Assembly: GCF_015712065.1 (NCBI RefSeq)
Contig: NZ_JACFYZ010000001.1
Span: 1-64,000 of the forward strand
Reading direction: 5' to 3'
Length of the DNA stretch: 64,000 nucleotides
DNA from: Ectopseudomonas chengduensis
GTDB lineage: Bacteria; Pseudomonadota; Gammaproteobacteria; Pseudomonadales; Pseudomonadaceae
This document shows positions 21,101 to 27,448 of the stretch, piece by piece; positions within the stretch are counted from its first letter, which is position 1; each line of letters begins with the position of its first letter. The notes below the pieces were generated by a model. The model saw only the letters and a list, made by a program, of their open reading frames with translations. It made no database searches and was not told where the DNA came from. The position numbers and the translations under genes are program-made.

Positions 21101-23870
21101 GAGTGCCGCCAGAGACAGTGGTGGTTCCGGCGTTTGTGTTGCTGTTGGAGAGGGTCAGTTCACCCGCTCCTGCCTTGGTCAGGGCACCGGTTCCTGCAAT
21201 CACGCTGGAAATCGTCGCGCTATAGCCCGAGCCGACGTTGAAGACCTGCGTGGTACCGCCGGCCAGGGTTATGGTGCCGCCGGTCAGCGTCAGGCCGTTG
21301 GCCCGGGTCATGTCGAAGGTCAGGCTTTCGTTCAGAGCAACGACGTTGAGGTTCAGTGCCTGGCCGGCCAGGTTGCTGGCGAAGACGATGGTCTGGCTGC
21401 CGGTGACATCGGCTGCAGCGATGGCAACGGCCTCACTGAAGCTCACACCATTGCTGAGATCAATGGTCGCCGTGTCGTTGGTATTGGTGACGTAGATAAT
21501 GTCGCTGGTGACTACGACATCAGCGGTGACGGTGCTGGTGCCGTCATTCAGGCTGTAGCGGATGGTGGTGTCACCCGCCGGCGTGTCATTGCGGTAGGTA
21601 ACCCGCTGTGCCACATCATTGACCAGTGCAGTGGTCGCTGCCGTGCCGCTGCTGGTGAAGGTGATGGTCAGTACGCCGCCCACATTGGTGAAGGTGGCGA
21701 AGGTCTGCCCGCCCGACTGCAGGTTGCTGCCATCGATGCTGAACAGCGCGCCGGCGGTGTCGAAGCCCAGCACGTCGCTGCCTAGTGCTGTGCCGTTACG
21801 TTGGATCGTCAGGCTGGCTCCGGCCCAGTTGCCGTTGCCACCGTTGAGCGCGCCGAACTCGGTGTCGCTGAACAGGGCGTTCCCGCCTGCATCCAGTACC
21901 ACGATGTTACCGGCACCGGCCCAGGCCACGCTGTCGCCATTGAGGTTGGAAATAGCTGGCACCGCGTTGATCACGATGTCCTTGTTGGCCCCCAGAGAGC
22001 CCGCAGCGCCTGGTGCTGCCAGGGTCAGGGTGGCGTCGTTGCCGGCGGCATCGCGAATGGTGCCGCCGTTGAGCCCAAGGGCATTGGTGCCTATGTAGTC
22101 CAGGTCTGCGTTGCTGTCGCCCGCCTGCACCGTGTAGGTGAAGGTCAGGCTGTTGGTGCCGGAGCCGCTCGCGTAGTTCACCACCCGGTCAGTGCTACCG
22201 GTCTCCAGCGTCAGCTGCGGTGTGCCGGTGACGGTGACGCTCTCAGCGAAGTTCACCTGTACGGAGATCACATCCCCTACCTTGTAGGTGCCATTGGCGG
22301 TGCTGGAAGTCACCGACGTGACGCTGGGGGCCAGGGTGTCGATGGCGTAGTTGCTGGAGTTGGCGGTACCGATACCTGCAAGGGAGGTACTGACTCCAGT
22401 GACACCGCTCAGGTCGACGGTGATGACGTTAGTGCTGTCGGTGACACTTGCATCGGGCGTGAACAGGCCGGTCCAGGTCAGGCCGCCATCGGAGCTGCTC
22501 AATCCACTAATGCTTCCGTTGGGCACGGTCAGGTCGGTAGTGGTGAAACCAGTCACCGCCATGTTGAAGGTGAAGGTTACGGTGGAGGTCTCGCCGACCT
22601 TCAGGTTGTTGTCGGAGAACGTTGCCGACACAAGGGCGGGGCGGGGCACATCGGCGAAGCCAATGTTGTCGAGCGCGACATACAAATTGCCATCGCCGGA
22701 AGAGGGATCCGAGATACGAATCTCGTCGACGTTCTGGAAGATCGACGCGGTCAGCCCGTTTGACTGAGTGAAGTCGGATATGTAATTGAGACTGTCGGTC
22801 GCCAGCGTCACGCTGCCCAGCGAGACGCCATCACGGAAGGCTTCGAAGGTGATTTGCGGATGAGCGCCCAGGTAGTCAACGATTTTGATACCGGTGAAGG
22901 AGAAATCAGCTCCGTTCTGGCTGCGAATGATAATTCTCGGCGTTCCGTCACCAGAGCTATCGACGATTCCGTCAGAGTTTGGACCGAATAAGTCACTGTA
23001 GTAATCCCACGTAGAATTACTGTTGGTATTGCCTGAGTTTGCCGAGTAGATCTCGATCACTACACCGGGAATGTCAGTAGAGTTGGCGTCACCATCCCTA
23101 ACCGTCGTACCAATGGTCGTATCTGGGCCACTGAAATTGAGTGTTCCCGCGAACAACTTGCCACTGAAAGCCTGTTGGGCCGATGCCGAGAACGGTATTA
23201 CTGCCTCGATCGAGCCACTGGTGACTTCCAGCGTCCAGTCACCGCCTTGAGAGGTAGAACCGGTTGCATCGTTGGAAGCGGCTACATCCGCGCCGCTGAG
23301 TTGGGCTATCTGGTTGACGAATGCCTGCCCAGCTGCGCCGCTACCAACATCGCAGCCGTAGAAGAGAATGTCGCCATCGGCATCGAGACTCTGCCCAATC
23401 TGCGCAAGGTCCGCCGCACGTGCGTCCAGGCCCGCTTTATCGAGGGTAAGGCTGCCAAGCGTCACCTGCCCGGGCAGCCCGTGACTGACGATATGGATGG
23501 CATCGATGCCGGAGCGTCCTGCCAGGTAGTCGCTGATTTGCTTCAGACCATCGCCTGTGGGGTTGAGCACCACCACTTCGGTGCCCGGCTTTATGCCCGC
23601 CAACAGTTGTTGGTAGTCCTGGACTTGCCCGTCGACGAACACGATTTCCTGACGGTTGTCGGCAGTGCCTGTCGGCGTCGCCGCTAGGTTGTCATGGCTG
23701 GAAGAGGCATCTGCTGTCGGCTGGGCATCCGCGGTCTGCGTATCCGCGACCTCAACCGCAGTGGCTGCGACCGCACCGTCGAACATCATCCGCGGTTCCA
23801 GAGCCATCGCCAGAGCGGACATTGCGGGTTTGGCCGCAGTTCGTACGGGAGCAGTCTTCTTCCAAAACAT
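18132..23870 (-). CDS. Giant DUF4347 surface/exported protein with Ig-like repeats
   Basis: 1912 residues. The N-terminus has the LEPRMMFDGA motif of large exported proteins, then a DUF4347 domain (about 72-235, with IHIVSHGLPGQ and DILFYGCDVGSG). A beta-rich region (about 240-410) leads to repeated Ig-like modules (SDNNLKVGETSTVTFTFN, DTALRAGQSTTITITFSEAV and similar) at about 415-790 and 1050-1660. Between them is an autotransporter-type beta-strand block (about 857-993; TKAGAGELTLSNSNTNAG). A Pro-rich linker (about 1745-1785) and a Gly/Ser-rich tail finish it. No RTX nonapeptides and no autotransporter barrel are visible. The ribosome-binding site is strong (AGGAGGT). The downstream TolC-like gene and upstream adaptors point to adaptor-dependent secretion; function is probably adhesion or matrix, by inference. 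Confidence 0.85.
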   Translation of the reverse strand: MFWKKTAPVRTAAKPAMSALAMALEPRMMFDGAVAATAVEVADTQTADAQPTADASSSHDNLAATPTGTADNRQEIVFVDGQVQDYQQLLAGIKPGTEVVVLNPTGDGLKQISDYLAGRSGIDAIHIVSHGLPGQVTLGSLTLDKAGLDARAADLAQIGQSLDADGDILFYGCDVGSGAAGQAFVNQIAQLSGADVAASNDATGSTSQGGDWTLEVTSGSIEAVIPFSASAQQAFSGKLFAGTLNFSGPDTTIGTTVRDGDANSTDIPGVVIEIYSANSGNTNSNSTWDYYSDLFGPNSDGIVDSSGDGTPRIIIRSQNGADFSFTGIKIVDYLGAHPQITFEAFRDGVSLGSVTLATDSLNYISDFTQSNGLTASIFQNVDEIRISDPSSGDGNLYVALDNIGFADVPRPALVSATFSDNNLKVGETSTVTFTFNMAVTGFTTTDLTVPNGSISGLSSSDGGLTWTGLFTPDASVTDSTNVITVDLSGVTGVSTSLAGIGTANSSNYAIDTLAPSVTSVTSSTANGTYKVGDVISVQVNFAESVTVTGTPQLTLETGSTDRVVNYASGSGTNSLTFTYTVQAGDSNADLDYIGTNALGLNGGTIRDAAGNDATLTLAAPGAAGSLGANKDIVINAVPAISNLNGDSVAWAGAGNIVVLDAGGNALFSDTEFGALNGGNGNWAGASLTIQRNGTALGSDVLGFDTAGALFSIDGSNLQSGGQTFATFTNVGGVLTITFTSSGTAATTALVNDVAQRVTYRNDTPAGDTTIRYSLNDGTSTVTADVVVTSDIIYVTNTNDTATIDLSNGVSFSEAVAIAAADVTGSQTIVFASNLAGQALNLNVVALNESLTFDMTRANGLTLTGGTITLAGGTTQVFNVGSGYSATISSVIAGTGALTKAGAGELTLSNSNTNAGTTTVSGGTLVVDGSTSSATTVGTGATLAGIGTLGGDVTVQNGGTLSPGSSGAGTLTVNGNLTLDFGSTLALDINGTTAGTGYDRVVVNGVVDVSGATLAVNHGYAAGSGDSYTVIVNDAADAVVGTFSGISEGGKFNTAGNGTELTTSYIGGTGNDLTLTAPIAPTITNVSSSTANGTYKIGDVITVNVQFDSAVNVTGIPTLTLETGATDRVLNYVSGSGTNTLSFSYTVQAGDSSADLDYVSSSALSLNGGSIRDGANQSAILTLAAPGAAGSLGANKALVVDGVRPTATSITLSDTALRIGETATVTITFAERVVGLDTADFTVAGGTLTGLSSADGGLTWTATFTPDSNLSDATNVITLDNTGVMDLAGNIGSGSTDSVNYAIDTQRPTASIVVTDTALRAGQSTTITITFSEAVVGLTTADFSVANGTLSNLSTSDNITWTATLTPSSNVTDTTNLVTLDNTGVQDTAGNAGVGTTDSNNYAIDTQRPTAGIVITDTALKAGQSTTVTITFSEAVTGLTTADFSVANGTLGNLSSSDGGITWTATLTPDADVTDATNLITLDNTGYTDAAGNTGTGTTDSNNYAIDSKAPAITSVGVPANGTYVAGDALDFTVNFDEAVTVDTTGGTPRLAITLDTGGTVYANYLSGSGSTALVFRLTVANGQQDSNGIAVGTNLQSNGATLRDAAGNDTATTLNNVGATSAVLVDAAPPQVTGIALDGTSPTTNTTLGFTVTFSEDVNGVDLADFALSTTGSASGTLLSLVQIDARTYRITVGGVTGQGTLGLSLTAVGSGIADAVGNALQSNFSSTGYTLGGLNTGDPEFRANPTPNVPTTPTAPPQPNVPGAPPSNTTSPLLPPPLFEQPTLGSGVPTVGNIFINNGALAPSYIAQVFASSDSGAGNGSGIGFLGFGGGDGGVFGTSSFSSMFNKDVPLESGEIQLSWGTSSGNGLSGGEILGAPTLSQQLQEIGESEQRQIRELAWALGEIPLQMPQA

Positions 23871-23890
23871 GGAGCACCTCCTACCACTTT

Positions 23891-23924
23891 CAAGAAGAGG
23901 AAGGCTCCATCGGCCTTCCCCTTG
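23891..23924 (-). terminator. Hairpin between the collar gene and the giant gene
   Basis: GGAAGGC (23899-23905) pairs with GCCTTCC (23913-23919), with outer CAAG/CTTG pairing. On the minus strand it follows the collar-protein stop and precedes the DUF4347 ribosome-binding site. There is no strong T-tract, so it may be a partial terminator or a processing or stabilising hairpin that sets different expression of the two genes. Confidence 0.35.
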
Positions 23925-23965
23925 TAGTTGCCTGCCGACCCGAATACACGAGTCGGCTCGATCAC

Positions 23966-24616
23966 TCAGTTACGCGACGGGAAGATGCCTTCCAGCGCAA
24001 TGATGAAGTTGGTGCCCAGATAGGGATTGCGGATGCCGATCGGTTGGCTGCCACCAACAGGCGATACAGTCACGGTTCCCTGGGGAATGACTGAACCCTG
24101 CCCGTGAACGCCGCCCAGGCTGGCCTTGGTGGCATCCGGGGCGGTTGAGGTGAACAGGCCATTGATGGTCACGGCGGTTGGGCCGGACCTGGCAGTGGTG
24201 TTCGACAGGTACACCGTAGCTCCTGCAGTGGGCACCGCCATGGCACCTGGCGTACCAGTTGCGACGTCGACGCTGGAACCCGTGAGGCTCACGGCACTGG
24301 CCTGGCCGGTGAATTGAGCGACGGGCTGGTGGATCGGCATTTGGGTGACGTTCAGCGTAACGCTCTCTGCGCCCGCCACTTCCCCGATTGTGATCGGTGC
24401 CAGGCCAGGCCCGGTGCCTTGCCCAACCGGGCTACGCCCGGAGAAGTTCGGCAGCCCGAAGGTGGTCTGGCCATTGCCACCGTAGGTGGTGCCCAGCAGC
24501 GCGAACAGTGCCGAGTTCTGTTGGATGGCCATGATCTGTCCCTGGCAGGTCGCCCAGCCCCGGGGGGCGAAGTTGAAGCCCACCATACGGATCTCGCCCA
24601 TGAATGGATCGCTCAT
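23966..24616 (-). CDS. Phage tail-collar domain protein (microcystin-dependent protein type)
   Basis: 216 residues. The N-terminal collar domain (about 5-65) has the family signature GEIRMVGFNFAPRGWATCQG, then TYGGNGQTTFGLPNFSGRSP. A Gly/Thr/Ala-rich middle and the end NPYLGTNFIIALEGIFPSRN are characteristic of MdpB-like proteins. No other phage genes are nearby, so it is a stand-alone chromosomal collar protein and not a prophage remnant. GGAGA precedes the ATG. It sits directly before the giant DUF4347 gene and after the DUF6916-like and GNAT genes, an arrangement I recall from other genomes. The role is unknown. Confidence 0.88.
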   Translation of the reverse strand: MSDPFMGEIRMVGFNFAPRGWATCQGQIMAIQQNSALFALLGTTYGGNGQTTFGLPNFSGRSPVGQGTGPGLAPITIGEVAGAESVTLNVTQMPIHQPVAQFTGQASAVSLTGSSVDVATGTPGAMAVPTAGATVYLSNTTARSGPTAVTINGLFTSTAPDATKASLGGVHGQGSVIPQGTVTVSPVGGSQPIGIRNPYLGTNFIIALEGIFPSRN

Positions 24617-24667
24617 TACCTATCTCTCCTTGATGCAGCCGCGTATGCGGCACTGGTGTTTATTGTT

Positions 24668-24997
24668 CTAGAGCAGGGACTCGGCCGGCTTTGGCCGCTT
24701 TACATGGAACAGCGCCTGCAACAGATGCCGGTCGCCTTCCTCATCCGGGCCGATGGGGGTGAGCATCGCCTCCCATTCACCACCTTCCGGGCTGCGCAGC
24801 CGATAACAGTGTTGGGGCAGCTGGAGCCCCTCGGGCTGGGCAAAAATTGCACTGTAACAGTGGTAGCGGGCAGTCATCGCCACGCCTTCATAGGCCTCCA
24901 CCAGGGTGATGGTCACACCTTCACCTTCGTCCCAGCATAGCTGCCAGGGTTGCTGGAGGTGGCGCTCGAAGTCTTCGAGGCTGGGCACCTGGCTCAT
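24668..24997 (-). CDS. DUF6916-like small protein
   Basis: 109 residues, acidic, with no signal peptide or membrane segment. Its start overlaps the GNAT stop by 4 nt (ATGA), so the pair is translationally coupled, and the collar protein follows after 51 bp. The pattern (FERHLQQPWQL, VEAYEGVAMTARYHCYSAIF, QHCYRLRSPEGGEWEAML) fits the small proteins found beside tail-collar genes and now placed in DUF6916. That assignment is from memory. No catalytic residues can be named. It may be a chaperone or partner of the collar protein. Confidence 0.65.
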   Translation of the reverse strand: MSQVPSLEDFERHLQQPWQLCWDEGEGVTITLVEAYEGVAMTARYHCYSAIFAQPEGLQLPQHCYRLRSPEGGEWEAMLTPIGPDEEGDRHLLQALFHVKRPKPAESLL

Positions 24998-25491
24998 GCC
25001 GGTACCGCCAGAGCGGGCGCGGCTTCACGGTGCATCTGCAGGTAGATATGGTTGGAGCCGCTGGCTCTGAAGGCAAAACGCTCGTACAGACGCTTGGCCG
25101 GATTAGTGGGTTCGACGAACAGGCGCATCGACTTCTCTGCGGCATCCGCTTCATCGACCAGTGCAGCCAGATAGCGGGTGCCGATTCCCTTGCTCCGCCA
25201 TTCGGGGAGCAGCGAAATGTCGATGAGGTTGATCACGGTCGGACCGCGGAAGATATAGAGGCGGCCGATAGCCAGGTCACCGTGGCAAATCAGGGAGAAG
25301 TCGGAGCCCTGATAATGCTCCTGGTAATAGCGGTGCTGGGCGTCGAACTGCTGTGCGAGAAAGGCATCAATGACGGGTTGATCCCAACCGCTGAGCGCCA
25401 TTTCCTGAGCCCGGGTACTCGCATAAAGCCTGCGCAGGAAGTTTAGATCAGTCTCCTCGGCAGGCCGAAGATGCAATTCGTGGGAACGCAT
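24994..25491 (-). CDS. GNAT-family N-acetyltransferase
   Basis: 165 residues. The acetyl-CoA-binding motif A is seen as LLPEWRSKGIGTRYLAALV (about 92-110), preceded by the INLIDISL strand and followed by SMRLFVEPTNPAKRLYERFAF, the usual motif B. It probably acetylates an amine on a small molecule or a protein. Position between the sulfotransferase and the DUF6916/collar genes suggests it acts on a product of this cluster. AAAGGA is 11 bp before the ATG, and 147 bp separate it from the sulfotransferase gene, so it may have its own promoter. Confidence 0.85.
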   Translation of the reverse strand: MRSHELHLRPAEETDLNFLRRLYASTRAQEMALSGWDQPVIDAFLAQQFDAQHRYYQEHYQGSDFSLICHGDLAIGRLYIFRGPTVINLIDISLLPEWRSKGIGTRYLAALVDEADAAEKSMRLFVEPTNPAKRLYERFAFRASGSNHIYLQMHREAAPALAVPA

Positions 25492-25638
25492 GGTGTGGGT
25501 GTCCTTTTTGCTTCCGTGCTACCGCGGCGTGAGCCGGAACCGGTTCGTTTTGTTTTGCCACTATGCGACTTACAGGTCGGAGGTTAGCTGAAGTCCGGGG
25601 TCAATCGCCACCATCCGGATAGACGGTAGACGTGTTAT

Positions 25639-26646
25639 TTAACTTCTGCTGGAACTTTCATGCTCTTGCTTTGTCATTCGCCATTGTTCAAGCGCTCTAT
25701 AGGCTTTGCCCGCCCAGTACTCCACGGTTTCGCGGAGGCCCTCGTCGGCAGCTTCGCGTTTGCTCTGGCTGTCGGCAGTGAATGATTGCGACGGCTGTTT
25801 GGCATCGAAGCCGGCGGTCTCGCGCAGCCGTGGCAGATGTGCGTCGTGCACGTCGAACAACGAGGCCAATCGACCCCAACAGGCATCGGGCAGCTCCTGA
25901 TAGTTCACCGCTACCGCGCCATGCTGTTGGCAAAGCGCCAGCCCTTGCCGGAGGATCGCGCCGACCGTGCGGCTGGTGTACTCGGCGGGAGTCATGCGCA
26001 GCGCTTCTTCTGCAGGTAAATCCAGTGCGGATGATCCCAGTAACCCTGGCACGCGGTGCATGCCCGGTTGGCGTAGTTGGGAAACGACGATCTCCAGCGG
26101 GTTGCGATAGAGGAAAACACGCGGCACTTCGGGGTAAAGCGCCAGCAGCAAGGGGGCCTCGAACACGTTCCACGCATCGAGCTTGATGAACAGCCGTTGC
26201 TCGTTGCCTTGACGTCGTTGCCCGTAGGCGGATACCAGCGCCGCGAGCCAGGCGGGTTGATGAAGCGTCGCCTTGGGATCCAGCCGGTGCGCACGCAGCA
26301 GATTGTCCAACGGTGGTGGTTCGGAGAGCACGATGTTGTCGTCCAGCGTCGCCAGCATCTGCGCCATCAGTGTCGAGCCGCAGCGCGAGGCGTGGAAGAT
26401 CAGCGCTGTGGGCGGCAAACCAGGGCTTACGGCCTGCCAGTCCAGCAACGCCTGGAGGTCTGTCTCCCGGCGGAAGGCCTGATTGAAGGGCAGGCGCAAC
26501 GCGTGATCGACATCGTCACGGAAGAAGGGCCGGATCAGTCGTTGCTCGCCGAACCAGCACCAGTCCAGGCGCCATTCACCTTTCTGAAGCCAGGCGCGGA
26601 TCGGTAGCCAGCCGCTGAAGTCTTGCTCGGTATTCACGCTCGCCAT
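25639..26646 (-). CDS. Sulfotransferase-family protein
   Basis: 335 residues from the ATG at 26646 (GGAG six bases upstream). The 5'-phosphosulfate-binding loop is seen in IFHASRCGSTLMAQML (about 85-100). The 3'-phosphate region is near RVFLYRNPLEIVVSQLRQPG (about 178-197), the usual RNPxxxxxS arrangement. PAPS-dependent sulfation of a tyrosine, sugar or lipid is the known chemistry of the fold; the substrate here is unknown. It overlaps the upstream hydroxylase-like gene by 13 nt, so the two enzymes are co-translated and probably act on the same target. Confidence 0.82.
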   Translation of the reverse strand: MASVNTEQDFSGWLPIRAWLQKGEWRLDWCWFGEQRLIRPFFRDDVDHALRLPFNQAFRRETDLQALLDWQAVSPGLPPTALIFHASRCGSTLMAQMLATLDDNIVLSEPPPLDNLLRAHRLDPKATLHQPAWLAALVSAYGQRRQGNEQRLFIKLDAWNVFEAPLLLALYPEVPRVFLYRNPLEIVVSQLRQPGMHRVPGLLGSSALDLPAEEALRMTPAEYTSRTVGAILRQGLALCQQHGAVAVNYQELPDACWGRLASLFDVHDAHLPRLRETAGFDAKQPSQSFTADSQSKREAADEGLRETVEYWAGKAYRALEQWRMTKQEHESSSRS

Positions 26647-27434
26647 TGTTCGCTCCACGCTTGCCTGCCACGGCGCATGGCAGCCTTTACCTCGGCTTCG
26701 GAAAAGGTCAGCCCCAACGCCGCAGCGAGGCGCACGGCCTCGGCCTGGAAGTCACGCGCGTCGCCCAGGGTGCGCAGGCGTGCGGCGAGAGCTGTGTCCT
26801 GCGCCACATGCTTGCGGAAGGCGGCAAAGGCCAGCTCTGCCCTCCCGGGCTGCAGTGCAGGCGTATCCGGCAGCCCGGCTGCCACCTGTTGCAGCAACCA
26901 GGCGTTGGGTTGGCAATCCAGCACCAGATGCACGCGCGCGCCGGGCCCCGGGTTATCCACCCGATGTGGCCGTGACAGGTCGATGAACCAGCATTCGCCC
27001 ACCTTCATGGGCACCTGCAGGCCGTCGACGAGAAACTCCACGTCAGCAGGGCTGAGTAGTGGCATATGCAGGCGCAGGTCGCCACCGGGCTGGCCGAGGT
27101 CGGGGTCGCAGTGTTCGTGAATGCGAGCGCCGGCACCCAGGCGCAGGAGTCGCGCGCTGCGGATGCTGGTCTGAAACAGCGCGAGCACCTGGTGCCAGGC
27201 CTGTTCCTCCTGCCACCAGTCGGTAGGCACCGGTGCACCTTGCCCTGGGGCAAGTGGCAGGAGGGCATCCTCCGGGGTGATCAGTGCGACGCCGCTCCAC
27301 TCACCCTGGTAGTAACCCGTGTTGAAGTGGTGTTGCCAGGCGTCGTCAGGAATCCGCCCGAGTGCCTCCAGCAGTGCGGGTAATCGAGGCGCCAGTGGCA
27401 ATCGGGAGCATCGTGGTAAAGCGTCCAGGCTCAT
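26634..27434 (-). CDS. Aspartyl/asparaginyl beta-hydroxylase-like protein with a Nif11-like C-terminus
   Basis: 266 residues. The middle (about 90-190) is a cupin-type 2-oxoglutarate/Fe(II) oxygenase domain. IHEHCDPDLG (about 104-113) offers the first ligands, DLRLHMPL follows, and LSRPHRVDNPG (about 152-162) carries the distal His and Arg. The C-terminal 60 residues (AFAAFRKHVAQDTALAARL, then AAALGLTFSEAEVKAAM) fit the Nif11 pattern, a helical domain best known as the leader of nitrile-hydratase-type natural-product precursors. That assignment is by eye. It is followed with overlap by the sulfotransferase and preceded by the protease/HlyD gene (14-bp gap). Confidence 0.72.
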   Translation of the reverse strand: MSLDALPRCSRLPLAPRLPALLEALGRIPDDAWQHHFNTGYYQGEWSGVALITPEDALLPLAPGQGAPVPTDWWQEEQAWHQVLALFQTSIRSARLLRLGAGARIHEHCDPDLGQPGGDLRLHMPLLSPADVEFLVDGLQVPMKVGECWFIDLSRPHRVDNPGPGARVHLVLDCQPNAWLLQQVAAGLPDTPALQPGRAELAFAAFRKHVAQDTALAARLRTLGDARDFQAEAVRLAAALGLTFSEAEVKAAMRRGRQAWSEQWRA

Positions 27435-27448
27435 GTTGCATCCTTGTG

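Noticed and set aside
20887..23687. Several plus-strand frames opposite the DUF4347 gene
   Set aside because: They mirror the Thr/Val/Gly-rich repeats of the giant gene and are shadows of repetitive coding DNA.
23966..24616. Prophage remnant suggested by the tail-collar protein
   Set aside because: No capsid, tail, integrase or lysis genes are nearby and the gene is embedded in a chromosomal cluster.
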